In this document: positions 9,031 to 19,064 of the stretch, piece after piece
Layout of the letters: every line of letters starts with the position of its first letter
Position numbering within the stretch: position 1 is the stretch's first letter
Origin: an uncultured Cellulomonadaceae bacterium
Lineage (GTDB): Bacteria > Actinomycetota > Actinomycetes > Actinomycetales > Cellulomonadaceae
Assembly (NCBI GenBank): GCA_947495165.1
Contig: CANLXM010000003.1
Coordinates: forward strand, 710,085 to 774,084
DNA length: 64,000 bases
Reading direction: 5' to 3'
Notes under the pieces: generated by a model
Databases searched by the model: none
The model's input: only the letters and a program-made list of their open reading frames with translations
Told to the model about the DNA's origin: nothing
Made by a program: the position numbers and the translations under genes

Positions 9031-9561
9031 ATGGACCTCAACTCGCGCCCCGTCGCCCCGGACCCCTATGCGTTGCTGCCGGCCGTCCCGTCCTTCACCC
9101 TGACGTCCGAGGACGTCGCCCACGGCGCCACACTCGACGCCGAGTTCACCGCCGACGGCGGCAGCGTCTCCCCGCAGCTGTCTTGGTCGGGCTTCCCCGA
9201 GGGCACTGAGTCGTTCCTCGTGACGTGCTTCGACCCCGACGCGCCGACGCCCGCGGGCTACTGGCACTGGACGCTCGTGGACGTCCCGGCCGACCAGACG
9301 AGCCTCGACCAGGGCATCGGTGAGAGCGACCTCATGCTCGACGGCGCGGCGTTCCACGTGCGGTCCGACGGCGGCACGTTCGGCTACGAGGGCGCCGCAC
9401 CGCCCGAGGGCGACCGCGCCCACCGGTACTACTTCGCCGTGCACGCCCTCGACGTCGACACCCTGGGCCTCGACGCCGACGCGAGCCCCACCAAGGTCGC
9501 GTTCACGGCGCTGTTCCACACCCTGGCGCGCGCCGTCCTCGTCCCCACGTTCGCCAAGTGA
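9031..9561 (+). CDS. YbhB/YbcL (PEBP) family protein
   Basis: About 176 residues with the phosphatidylethanolamine-binding fold: FTLTSEDVAHGATL, SPQLSWSGFPEGTESFLVTCFDPDAPTPAGYWHW and the C-terminal HRYYFAVHALDVDTLGLD. The DPDAPT and W/H residues line the anion-binding pocket in this family. The physiological role of bacterial members is uncertain. In-frame ATGs at 9019 (overlapping the sulP stop), 9022 and 9031 are possible; I use 9031 because it gives the usual MDLN-type N-terminus, although its GGGAG is only 2 bases away, so coupled starts remain possible. Confidence 0.93.
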   Translation: MDLNSRPVAPDPYALLPAVPSFTLTSEDVAHGATLDAEFTADGGSVSPQLSWSGFPEGTESFLVTCFDPDAPTPAGYWHWTLVDVPADQTSLDQGIGESDLMLDGAAFHVRSDGGTFGYEGAAPPEGDRAHRYYFAVHALDVDTLGLDADASPTKVAFTALFHTLARAVLVPTFAK

Positions 9562-10004
9562 CCGCGCCCGACGACGGCGAGAACGCCCTGCGCCACGAAC
9601 AGCCGATCGCCGCGCCGGCGTCGGTTGTGTGGACGAGCCTGACGACCGAGCGCGCGGCGTGGTGGAGCGGGATGTCGTTCGACGCCGAGCCCGGCGCCGA
9701 GGTCGTCGAGCGCTGGTCCGAGGGCGACACCGAGCATGTCGCCACGGGCACGGTCCTGAGCGTCGAGCCGAAGCGTGCGCTCGCGTTCGAGTGGACCGAG
9801 CCGGGCTGGCTGGTCTCGTTGCAGGTCCAGATCACTCTGCACGACGACGGACCCGACACCCGACTCGAGCTGACCGAGGAGGGATTCGCCGCGCTCGTGG
9901 GCGGCGCTGACATCCGCGCCGCCCACGCCGAGGGCTGGGAGATGCTGCTGTCGCAGCTCGCGCAGCGCGCCGAGCGCCGCGAGACAGGGTTAGGCGGGCT
10001 CTAA
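9558..10004 (+). CDS. SRPBCC (AHSA1-like) ligand-binding domain protein
   Basis: 148-residue START/Bet v1-like protein. It opens with the typical IAAPASVVWTSLTTERAAWW and has GDTEHVATGTVLSVEPKRALAFEWTEPGW and a C-terminal amphipathic helix (HAEGWEMLLSQLAQR). These match the AHSA1 subgroup of the SRPBCC fold. It starts with GTG overlapping the stop of the YbhB gene, so it is probably made from the same transcript. The ligand is unknown. Confidence 0.87.
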   Translation: MTAPDDGENALRHEQPIAAPASVVWTSLTTERAAWWSGMSFDAEPGAEVVERWSEGDTEHVATGTVLSVEPKRALAFEWTEPGWLVSLQVQITLHDDGPDTRLELTEEGFAALVGGADIRAAHAEGWEMLLSQLAQRAERRETGLGGL

Positions 10005-10045
10005 AAGCCCTCGGATCGCGGGCGCGCGCCCGGTACGGTCCCCTG

Positions 10046-10768
10046 GTGATCGACTACGACACGCGCCTCGTCGACCTCTACGACGCGGACAACCCCGACG
10101 GGCCGGACCACGAGTTCTACCGTGCACTCGCGCAGGAACGTGGGGCGCGATCGATCCTGGACCTCGGGTGCGGCACCGGCATCCTCACGGTGACGCTCGC
10201 GGAAGCCGGGTGCACCGTCGTCGGCGTCGATCCATCTGCGGCGATGCTGTCCCACGCTCGCCGTAGACCCGGCGGCGATGCAGTGACGTGGGTGCTCGGC
10301 GACTGGCAGAGCATCCCTGAGCGCTCGTTCGACCTGGCCGTGATGACGGGCAACGTCGCCCAGCACATCCTCGAGCCGGCGTGGGCGCAGACGCTGCGAG
10401 CGCTTCGTCGCCGCCTCGCCCCCGGCGGCACCGTTGCCTTCGAGAGCCGCAACCCCGCCGCGCGGGCGTGGGAGTCCTGGGCGTCGGCGGAGCGCACGAT
10501 CCGCGACACGGTCCACGGGACACTCCTCGAGTGGTCGGAGGCCACAGCGCTCGCAGACGACATGGTGGAGCTCACCTTCCACAACCTGTTCCAGCGCACC
10601 GGCGACACGGTGACCGAGACGCTGCGCCTTGCCTTCCGGACACGTGCCGTCATCGAGGCGGACCTGCAGGAGGCGGGATTCGAGGTCGAGGCCGTCTACG
10701 GCGACTGGAACCGCACACCGATGACGGTCGACGCGTCGGTCATGGTGTTCGTCGCCCACGCGCGCTGA
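10046..10768 (+). CDS. Class I SAM-dependent methyltransferase
   Basis: 240 residues. The Rossmann SAM site is clear: SILDLGCGTGILTVTLAEAGCTVVGVDPS (motif I and the acidic end of strand 2), then LGDWQSIP and FDLAVMTGNVAQHIL (motif II). The C-terminal half (FHNLFQRTGDTVTETLRL, LQEAGFEVEAVYGDW) matches small-molecule methylases of the type-11 group. The GTG start is at 10046, 41 bases after the SRPBCC stop. The methyl acceptor is not predictable. Confidence 0.92.
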   Translation: MIDYDTRLVDLYDADNPDGPDHEFYRALAQERGARSILDLGCGTGILTVTLAEAGCTVVGVDPSAAMLSHARRRPGGDAVTWVLGDWQSIPERSFDLAVMTGNVAQHILEPAWAQTLRALRRRLAPGGTVAFESRNPAARAWESWASAERTIRDTVHGTLLEWSEATALADDMVELTFHNLFQRTGDTVTETLRLAFRTRAVIEADLQEAGFEVEAVYGDWNRTPMTVDASVMVFVAHAR

Positions 10769-10808
10769 TCGTTCGCGTGATGGGCGTGTGATGCCGGGCG
10801 AGACCCGC

Positions 10809-11408
10809 TCAGGCGGGCTCCGACATCGCGAGCTCCGGAGCCGCAGCAGACCGTGCGGCCGTGCGGAACCGCCAGACGGCGAGGCCGGCGACGGCCGCCG
10901 CCGTGACGGCGAGCGTGGCGACCTGCGCCGCGCCAGCGACGTCGTCCGCGCGCAGCGGTCCCGTGAGGTCCACCGGGCCGGTCGCGAGGAAAGCCGCGAG
11001 CGCCGTGGCCGCGAGGTAGGCCTCCCGGCGCAGGACGCCGACGGCGACGAAGCCCAGGGACATGACGCCCACCGGCCCGGGGATGATCGCGTCTCCCATG
11101 CTCGGCAGCGCGAGCAGCGCGACGACGATGCCGGTGCCCACGTAGGCGTCGAGGTTGAGTGTCGACAGGTCGGTCGCGCGGCGGCGCACCTGGGCCCGGG
11201 TCACCACGAGCGCGACCGTCGGCCCGCCGAGCGTCGCCACGAGCCCGAGCATGACGCTGGCCGGGTGAACCTGCAGCGCCACGGAGACCAGGGCGACGAC
11301 GGCGAACGAGAGCAGGCTGCCTGCGACGACCGCGAGCGCGACGACCTCCGACGTGGCCGGTCGGGCTGCTGCGGGGCGCTGGGGCGGGCTCTCGACATGG
11401 GTGGCCAT
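10809..11408 (-). CDS. Uncharacterised six-helix membrane protein
   Basis: 199 residues, mostly hydrophobic. Segments such as VVALAVVAGSLLSFAVVALVS, SVMLGLVATLGGPTVALVV, GTGIVVALLALPS, VGVMSLGFVAVGVL and VATLAVTAAAVAGLAVW suggest five or six membrane helices between a short Pro/Ala N-tail and a short C-tail. No family motif is recognised. It converges with the methyltransferase gene. A short GC hairpin (CCCGC/GCGGG) overlaps its stop codon. Function unknown. Confidence 0.75.
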   Translation of the reverse strand: MATHVESPPQRPAAARPATSEVVALAVVAGSLLSFAVVALVSVALQVHPASVMLGLVATLGGPTVALVVTRAQVRRRATDLSTLNLDAYVGTGIVVALLALPSMGDAIIPGPVGVMSLGFVAVGVLRREAYLAATALAAFLATGPVDLTGPLRADDVAGAAQVATLAVTAAAVAGLAVWRFRTAARSAAAPELAMSEPA

Positions 11409-11554
11409 GCCGGAACACTAGCGACTCCGCTCCGACGCCGGAAGAGCCGCCGGCCGCACACCCGGCGCTCGTAGGCCCTTCGTCCGTTGATCGTGCCCGC
11501 GACGCAGCGGGACGCTGGACGTATCAGCGAGGATCCGACGTCGGGGGCGTACCC

Positions 11555-12067
11555 ATGAGCCGAGCGACCACGCGCGCAGAGCTGCTCGCCGCGAGCGCCG
11601 CGGGCTACGACGCTCTCAACACGCTCCTCGCCCGTCTGCCTGCCCAGGAGCTCGAGGCCACATTCCCGTTCGAGGACCGCGACCGGTGCGCGCGTGACGT
11701 GCTCGGGCACCTGCACGCCTGGCAGGTCATGGCGCTCGGCTGGTATGCCGACGGCACGGCGGGGCGCCGCCCGGCGATCCCCGCGCCCGGGCACACGTGG
11801 CGCACCCTGCCGGCGCTCAACGCGGAGATCTGGGCGCGGTACCAGGACATCGACCTCGCCGCGGCGCGCGCTGACCTCGACGCGACGCACCGTCGCCTGC
11901 TCGACGTGATCGCCAGCCACACCGATGCGGAGCTGTTCACCAAGAAGCTCTACCCGTGGACCGGCAGCACGTCTCTCGGCTCGTACCTGGTCTCGGCGAC
12001 GGCCAGCCACTACGCGTGGGCCCTGAAGAAGCTGCGGACGTTCGAGCGGGCGCTCGCGGTGGGGTGA
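11555..12067 (+). CDS. ClbS/DfsB family four-helix bundle protein
   Basis: 170-residue DinB-like helical bundle of the ClbS/DfsB group. Diagnostic features are the N-terminal RAELLAASAAGYDALNTLL, RDVLGHLHAWQVMALGWY, and near the end FTKKLYPWTGSTSLGSYLVSATASHYAWALKKLR. ClbS protects colibactin producers by hydrolysing the toxin cyclopropane, but most chromosomal homologues have no known substrate, so self-resistance here is only a guess. A gap of three bases separates it from the next gene. Confidence 0.88.
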   Translation: MSRATTRAELLAASAAGYDALNTLLARLPAQELEATFPFEDRDRCARDVLGHLHAWQVMALGWYADGTAGRRPAIPAPGHTWRTLPALNAEIWARYQDIDLAAARADLDATHRRLLDVIASHTDAELFTKKLYPWTGSTSLGSYLVSATASHYAWALKKLRTFERALAVG

Positions 12068-12070
12068 CCC

Positions 12071-13030
12071 ATGTCCTGCGCCGACGCCGTGGTCACGGTG
12101 CCCGACCTGGGCACCTCGCGGGCGTGGCTGGACGCGGCCGGTCCGATTCCCGGTGCCGCGCTCGATCCGGTCCTCTCCTCGCAACGCACGGACGGCACCT
12201 GGGGTACGACCGACGACGCTCGGCGCCGGGTGCTGCCCACGCTCTGGACGGCTGTCGTCCTGGCTGAGCTCGGGCTGACTCCCACACCCGCGTGGCACCG
12301 GGCGGTCGACTTCCTGGCGACGCGGGCGACGACCGACGACGGCGCCTTCTCCCGCGACGGCACCCGCGCGGGGGTCCTCTCCTGCTACGTCGCGATCAGC
12401 GCGACGATGTTCCTGCGCGGTGGCCGGCGGGATCTGGCGGAGCCGCAGATCGACTGGATCCTGCGCTACCAGGACGTGCGCTCGGACGGGTGCTCGCCGC
12501 TCGGGGATCGCCCCGTCTACCACCCCGGGCTCGCCGTCCGGTACGGCGGCTGCCTCGCCTCGACCAGCTGCGTGGTCGGCGTCGTGAAGGCCGGGCAGGC
12601 GCTCGCGCGGTGGCGGGGCGACCCCGCGTCGCCGGACGACGGACGCCGCGACGAGGTCGACGCGATGCTCGCCGTCGTGCGCGAAGCCCTGTTGGAGCGG
12701 CACCTCATGTTTCGCTCCGACGGTGAGGTCCTCCCGCTCGGGACGTCGCCGACTCGCGCCTGCGACTGGCTGGCGCCCACGTTCCCCCTGGACTGGCGGA
12801 CGGACCTCACCGAGGTGCTCGACCTGGTCGCCCGCACCGGGCCTGCCGACCCTCGGATGCAACCCGCGATCGACCACCTGGTCGCGCTCGAGCTTCCCGG
12901 CGGCGGCTGGCCGCTGCAGCGCAGCTTCTGGCCCGCCGGCTTCTCGGCGCTCGAACCGCGTTCGGCCCGGCGACCGAGCCGCCTCGCGACCCGGCGGGTG
13001 CTGGGGGCGCTGAGCGCCCTGACTGCATAA
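12071..13030 (+). CDS. Prenyltransferase/squalene-cyclase-like alpha-toroid protein
   Basis: 319 residues with a repeated helical pattern and short QW-like elements: LSSQRTDGTWGTTDD, TRATTDDGAFSRDG, LRYQDVRSDGC and ALELPGGGWPLQRSF. These fit the alpha/alpha toroid of squalene cyclases and prenyltransferases. The DxDD motif of class II cyclases is not seen, so catalysis of cyclisation is doubtful. Many actinobacteria carry such stand-alone toroids with no assigned role. It follows the ClbS-like gene after 3 bases, implying one transcript. Confidence 0.7.
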   Translation: MSCADAVVTVPDLGTSRAWLDAAGPIPGAALDPVLSSQRTDGTWGTTDDARRRVLPTLWTAVVLAELGLTPTPAWHRAVDFLATRATTDDGAFSRDGTRAGVLSCYVAISATMFLRGGRRDLAEPQIDWILRYQDVRSDGCSPLGDRPVYHPGLAVRYGGCLASTSCVVGVVKAGQALARWRGDPASPDDGRRDEVDAMLAVVREALLERHLMFRSDGEVLPLGTSPTRACDWLAPTFPLDWRTDLTEVLDLVARTGPADPRMQPAIDHLVALELPGGGWPLQRSFWPAGFSALEPRSARRPSRLATRRVLGALSALTA

Positions 13031-13039
13031 CCGGTGGCG

Positions 13040-13735
13040 TTACCGGGGGTGCTCGGTCCCGCGCGACGGGTCGGGCCCGAGCCGCTCGCGCTCCTGGTGC
13101 CCCACCGCGCGCGCGACGACAGCCAGGAGGAGCAGCGCCAGTCCCCCGCACACGGCGACCCACTCCACCGTGAACCGGACGTCCTCGGGGAACACCGACG
13201 GCACGCCGGCGACCTCGCGCAGGTCGGCGGCGATGGTGCGCAGGGCGGCCGTCTCGAGTCCGCTGGCCGCGAGACTGCCGGCCACGAGCAAGAGCCCGCA
13301 CGCCGCGCTCCCGCGCGCGAGCAGCGGGACGACCGCACGCCCGAGTGCGACGCGTGCACCCACGGTCGCGACAAGGGCGAGCAGGGCGAGGAGGACGACG
13401 GCGACGAGGACCCGCGCGAGGGTGAGCTGCAGGCGCGCGGTCTCATCGACCGACCCCAGGACGAAATCGCCGGTGCCGAATCCGCCGGAGACGATGCTGA
13501 GCCCCGGTTCTGCGGCGCTCGACGACGCCAAGCCAGCCGGCACCTCGTACCGGGTCGGCAGCACGACATGGGTCCCGCCCGGGGCGAGCCAGGAACGAGT
13601 GGCGGACCACAGGGCGGCGCCGAGACGTGGCAGCGCGAGCGCGAGGAGGACCAGCGAGAGCGCCACCACGGTGCCTCGCTCCCACCGAGGAAGCAGCGGG
13701 CGTAGCGGGCGCCGGACGGTCCTCACCTCAGTCAT
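13040..13735 (-). CDS. Four-helix membrane protein, possibly DUF2975-like
   Basis: 231 residues. A basic N-terminus (RTVRRPLRPLLPRWERG) precedes helix 1 (TVVALSLVLLALALPRLGAALW). A long exported loop follows, then three more helices (LARVLVAVVLLALLALVATVG, SAACGLLLVAGSLAASGL and VEWVAVCGGLALLLLAVVARAVG). The topology resembles DUF2975 proteins, which usually pair with a small Xre regulator, but no such regulator is next to it. Its stop lies 9 bases from the end of the convergent toroid gene. Upstream are TCGA-containing repeats that may be an operator. Confidence 0.65.
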   Translation of the reverse strand: MTEVRTVRRPLRPLLPRWERGTVVALSLVLLALALPRLGAALWSATRSWLAPGGTHVVLPTRYEVPAGLASSSAAEPGLSIVSGGFGTGDFVLGSVDETARLQLTLARVLVAVVLLALLALVATVGARVALGRAVVPLLARGSAACGLLLVAGSLAASGLETAALRTIAADLREVAGVPSVFPEDVRFTVEWVAVCGGLALLLLAVVARAVGHQERERLGPDPSRGTEHPR

Positions 13736-13760
13736 GCGATCCTCCTCGTCGAAACGAGCG

Positions 13761-13810
13761 ACCTATCGACTTTCGATTGACCGGCTCGCTGAGAACCTAT
13801 CGATAGTCGA
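13761..13810. promoter_or_regulatory. Paired TATCGA-type repeats upstream of the membrane protein gene
   Basis: ACCTATCGA occurs twice 34 bp apart (13761 and 13795). The first copy opens a perfect ATCGA-ctt-TCGAT inverted repeat (13765-13777) and the second the palindrome CTATCGATAG (13797-13806). They lie between divergent genes (starts at 13735 and 13916), which suggests an operator for one or both. The regulator is not visible in the window. Confidence 0.5.
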
Positions 13811-13915
13811 CAACCAAGGCAAGGGGCCGCCCCCGATCACCCTCTACGATCGAGGCTGGCACCGGCCGGACTTCTCCGCGCTGCGACGCGAACCCACCCG
13901 AGAGGTCACCACCGC

Positions 13916-15511
<1,596 letters not shown>

Positions 15512-15520
15512 CGCCGCCGG

Positions 15521-15827
15521 TCAGCCGACGAAGATGCAGAACGGGTGCCCGGCGGGGTCCGCGTAGACGTACAACGGCTCGTCCGGGTCATCCGTCCGAT
15601 CGAGCAGGAGTCGTCGGTGTCAGTTCTGGCTCCAGTTGGAACGCCAGCCGCGGCGTACCGTTCGCGTCGTGCAACGTCAGCCAGTCGGCGTCGTCGGGCG
15701 TGCCCTCGGGCGGCGGCTCGTCGCCCGCCCTGTACTGGTATCCGAGGAGCGCCCGGTAGAACTCGGCGAGCGTCCGGACGTCGCGGGTGTCCAGGACGGT
15801 GTGGAGCAAACGGGGAAAATCGGTCAT
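15521..15827 (-). pseudogene. VOC (glyoxalase-fold) protein gene broken by an internal out-of-frame deletion
   Basis: The first 79 codons read MTDFPRLLHTVLDTRDVRTL through RLAFQLEPELTPTT and then stop early. In the next frame, directly after the junction near 15595-15612, the normal C-terminus of this family resumes: LLDRTDDPDEPLYVYADP, then AGHPFCIFVG and a stop at 15521. Intact relatives have about 40 extra residues between these halves (a PxQLHLDL-type strand), so the gene appears to have lost roughly 120 bases and its frame. Both halves are well preserved, which suggests a recent event. A sequencing error cannot explain the missing middle. Confidence 0.8.
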
Positions 15828-15886
15828 GAACGGACGCTAGCGCGCGTCCCCAAGGAGCGGAAGCCTCACGTCGCGAACCACGGCGG

Positions 15887-16540
15887 TCAGGGCGACTCGA
15901 GCAGCGTGAACGTCTCGTTGGTGGTGCGCTCGAGGTCGAGGTTGCCGGCGGCTCGAGAATCGGCCGGAGCACGGACGAGGAAGTGGGCCGAACGCGTATC
16001 TGCCCCGTCGGACGACGCGAGGTCCGGATGGTCCATCTGTACATCTGCCGGAATGAGCTGGCCAAGGCTCCCGGAGAGTCCGCTACCTGCGGCGCGCAGG
16101 GCGGCACCCGAGCGGTAGAACGCGTCCGGCGCCGGGCACGACGACGCCCAGAGCCCCTCCGTCGCGGGTTCAGGTGCATCGGCCTCGGCCAGCAAGGTCA
16201 GCAGGCAGATGTTGCCCTCCTCGTCCAGCGCGACCCAGAACCGCTCCTGCTCCCCCGCGTACAGGAGCCGGGAGGTCTCCATCGCGATCGCGGACTCCGC
16301 GACCTCCATGTCCTCCACTCCCTCGGGCAGGACGTCCCGCGGTGCCTGCGCCTCCGCAAGCAGAGGAACCATGTCGACGGGATCACGAGAAGCCTCCGGC
16401 TCGGGCGTCGGCGTGCAAGCCACGGTGACCGCACCTATCGCCAGCACGGCCACGGCGGCTCGCGCTCCCGCCGCGATGCGCCACCCCCCTCCGCGTGTGA
16501 CCGAAACGACATCCGTCTGAGCGCTCCCCCGTGTGCACAT
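15887..16540 (-). CDS. Predicted lipoprotein of unknown function
   Basis: 217 residues from the ATG at 16540. The frame is open upstream into the end of the BCCT gene, but that start would overlap it. A signal peptide (RAAVAVLAIGAVTVAC) ends in a lipobox-like VTVAC, followed by a Pro/Glu linker (TPTPEPEA). The mature part has ETSRLLYAGEQERFWVALDEEG, a short beta-rich stretch and conserved-looking cysteines (NICLL, ASSCPAP). No domain is recognised. It lies 58 bases downstream of the BCCT transporter stop, on the same strand. Confidence 0.72.
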   Translation of the reverse strand: MCTRGSAQTDVVSVTRGGGWRIAAGARAAVAVLAIGAVTVACTPTPEPEASRDPVDMVPLLAEAQAPRDVLPEGVEDMEVAESAIAMETSRLLYAGEQERFWVALDEEGNICLLTLLAEADAPEPATEGLWASSCPAPDAFYRSGAALRAAGSGLSGSLGQLIPADVQMDHPDLASSDGADTRSAHFLVRAPADSRAAGNLDLERTTNETFTLLESP

Positions 16541-16598
16541 GACTCGATCAAACCAGGGGCGGGTGGTGATCCGCCAGGCAGACACGCTCGCCCGGAGG

Positions 16599-18437
16599 TC
16601 AGTCGGCCTTGTCGCGCGGCTCGGGTTTGTCGCGCGGCTCGACGTCCTTCGCCGGCTCCTCGGGCGCGTGGTCGACCGACAGCCGGAAGTTGTCACCGTG
16701 CTGCGACACGCCGTGCACGACGGCGTCGCGGACCAGGTCGATGGCCAGCTCGCGGCGCACGATCAGCGGATCGGCTCGCAGGTCCTTCCAGAGCGCCAGG
16801 GCGATGAGCAGCATGACGAGGACGAACGGCAGCGACGCCACGACCGTGATGTCCTGCAGACCTCTCAGTGCGTCAGCACCTCCCCCGCCGATGGCGAGCA
16901 TGATCGCCGCCACCGCACCGATCAGCACACCCCAGGTGACCACGACGCCCCTGGTCGGCTCGATGGCCCCACGCTGCGACAGGGTGCCCATGACGATCGA
17001 GGCCGAGTCGGCGCCGGTGACGAAGAAGATGCCGACGAGCAGCATCACCAGGATGGTGCTGGCGCTCTCGAGCGGGTAGTTGGACAGCAGCTGGAACAGG
17101 GCCGCGTTGGAGTTCACCTCTCCGTCGACCGTCATGTCGCCGCCCATCTGCTGCTCGTGGATCCCTGATCCACCGAGGATCGAGAACCAGGCGAGCGCGA
17201 CGAGGGTCGGTGCGAGGAGCACGCCGGTGACGAACTCCCGGATCGTGCGTCCGCGGCTGATGCGCGCGACGAACATCCCGACGAACGGGGTCCAGGAGAT
17301 CCACCATGCCCAGTAGAAGATCGTCCAGCTGGACAGCCACGCTGCCATCTCCTCGCCGCCGGTCGCCGTGGTCCGTGAGGCCATCTCGGTCATGTCACCG
17401 AGGTATGTCCCGATCGTCGTCGGGATGAGGTTCAGGATCACGAGGGTCGGCCCGACGACGAAGACGAAGACCGCGAGCACGAGGGCGAGCACCATGTTGA
17501 TGTTCGACAACCACTGGATGCCGCGGGCGATGCCCGAGACCGCCGAAGCCACGAACGCAACCGTGAGCACGGCGATCACCCCGACCAGCAGCGGCGTGCC
17601 GAGGTCGTCCGCCCATCCGTTGTACTCGATGCCGGCGCCGATCTGCGTCGCGCCGATCCCGAGCGACGCCGCGGACCCGAACAGGGTCGCGAAGATCGCG
17701 AGCATGTCGATGACCCGGCCCAGCCAGCCCTCGCTCTTGCGCCCGATCAGCGGCCACAGGACGGAGGAGAACAGCTGTTTGCGGCCCATGCGGAAGGTGC
17801 CGTATCCGATCGCGAGTCCGACGACCGCGTAGATCCCCCAGGGGTGCAGGCCCCAGTGGAACATCGAGGTCGCGAGCGCGGTACGGATGGCCGCCTCCGA
17901 CTCGGCGGGCGACGTCCCGGGCGGCGGCTCGACGAAGAAGCTCAGGGGTTCCGCGACCCCGAAGAACATCAGCCCGATGCCCATGCCCGCGCTGAACATC
18001 ATCGAGATCCAGGAGATCGTGCGGAACTGAGGTACCTCGTCGTCCGCACCCAGCCGGATCTGCCCGTACTTGCTCACGGCAAGCCAGAGGACGAAGACGA
18101 CGAAGAAGCTCGCTGCCAGGACGAACAGCCAGCCGGCCTTGTCGATGACCCACGTCTCGGCCGTGCTGGAGACGGACGCCAGGTTCTCCGTGCTGAGGAA
18201 TCCCCACGCGACGAAGGCCACGGCGAGCGCCCCGGTGACACCGAAGACCCACCGGTCCACGCCGGGGTTCTCCGGCTCGTAGAGCTTGATCGACTTGGCG
18301 CGCCGCGCCCTGAGCAGACGGTGACCCGAGTGGTCCACCCGCTCGGCCCGCGACCGTCCCGTCGGCGGATGCAGCGTCTTCTTGCCGCCGACCGGCCGAC
18401 TGGGCTCACCCAGCGGGTTCTTGTCCTGATCCGCCAT
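16599..18437 (-). CDS. BCCT family glycine betaine/choline/carnitine transporter
   Basis: 612 residues with 12 membrane helices. Diagnostic stretches are GMGIGLMFFGVAEPLSFF, FHWGLHPWGIYAVVGLAIGY, WAWWISWTPFVGMFVARISRG and the NPxT-like FVTGADSASIVMGTLS. The N-terminal cytoplasmic domain of about 60 residues is basic, and the C-terminus is a charged repeat tail (EPRDKPEPRDKAD). In BetP-like carriers such tails sense osmotic stress, so uptake of a compatible solute driven by sodium or protons is likely. The substrate cannot be fixed from sequence. Confidence 0.94.
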   Translation of the reverse strand: MADQDKNPLGEPSRPVGGKKTLHPPTGRSRAERVDHSGHRLLRARRAKSIKLYEPENPGVDRWVFGVTGALAVAFVAWGFLSTENLASVSSTAETWVIDKAGWLFVLAASFFVVFVLWLAVSKYGQIRLGADDEVPQFRTISWISMMFSAGMGIGLMFFGVAEPLSFFVEPPPGTSPAESEAAIRTALATSMFHWGLHPWGIYAVVGLAIGYGTFRMGRKQLFSSVLWPLIGRKSEGWLGRVIDMLAIFATLFGSAASLGIGATQIGAGIEYNGWADDLGTPLLVGVIAVLTVAFVASAVSGIARGIQWLSNINMVLALVLAVFVFVVGPTLVILNLIPTTIGTYLGDMTEMASRTTATGGEEMAAWLSSWTIFYWAWWISWTPFVGMFVARISRGRTIREFVTGVLLAPTLVALAWFSILGGSGIHEQQMGGDMTVDGEVNSNAALFQLLSNYPLESASTILVMLLVGIFFVTGADSASIVMGTLSQRGAIEPTRGVVVTWGVLIGAVAAIMLAIGGGGADALRGLQDITVVASLPFVLVMLLIALALWKDLRADPLIVRRELAIDLVRDAVVHGVSQHGDNFRLSVDHAPEEPAKDVEPRDKPEPRDKAD

Positions 18438-18554
18438 CTGCTGTGACTCCCGAGCGCCGCCGGGGTCAGCGCCCCGGTACGAGTGGATGCTCGATCACGC
18501 TAGACGACGCATCGCCGCCCCGCCCGTCCTGGCGCTCTGTATGCCCGGCGAGGG

Positions 18555-18989
18555 CTAGGCGCTTCCGGGCCCCGCCAGCCAGACGGCACGCTCCGCGCAG
18601 CTCGCGGGAACCGTCAGCCCGGCGATGTCGGTCGGCGCCGACTCCCCCGGCCCGCTGATCTCGCCCCCGCCCACCTCGAGGGAGTGGCCCAGGCGCGCGC
18701 GGCCGTCGCCAGGTATGGCGATGGTCAGCGGGTCGGTGGCCTCCACCACTGTTCCGTGCGGCCAGATCACCACGGTCTCGCCGACGCCGAGGCAGCCGTC
18801 GAGGTCCGTGAGCTCTCCGCTGAGCAGCGCGGTCATGGCGGCCTCAGACGGTGGCCCGATCAGCACGGTGACGCCCGCAGCATCGATCGTCTCGCCGGCG
18901 GCACCCGCCTGTCCGGCTTCGTCCGGACCGGCGCACCCTGCCAGCAGCAGCGCGAGGCCGGCCGCGGCCAGCACTGTTCGTCTGCGCAT
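18555..18989 (-). CDS. Small predicted lipoprotein
   Basis: 144 residues. It has a clear lipoprotein signal: MRRRTVLAAAGLALLLAGC with lipobox LAGC at about residues 16-19, then a Gly/Ala linker. The mature domain (VTVLIGPPSEAAMTALLSGELTDLDGCLGVG, VVIWPHGTVVEATDP, LGHSLEVGGGEISG) looks beta-rich with two cysteines that could pair (GC at about 85, SCAE near 128). No family is recognised; surface-anchored protein of unknown role. Confidence 0.78.
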   Translation of the reverse strand: MRRRTVLAAAGLALLLAGCAGPDEAGQAGAAGETIDAAGVTVLIGPPSEAAMTALLSGELTDLDGCLGVGETVVIWPHGTVVEATDPLTIAIPGDGRARLGHSLEVGGGEISGPGESAPTDIAGLTVPASCAERAVWLAGPGSA

Positions 18990-19064
18990 GCTCCACCCCC
19001 GTGTCGAGTGCGCTCATCTAACCAGGTGGCGCTCTCGCGCCGCTAGGAGCGGGCACGCATTCGG

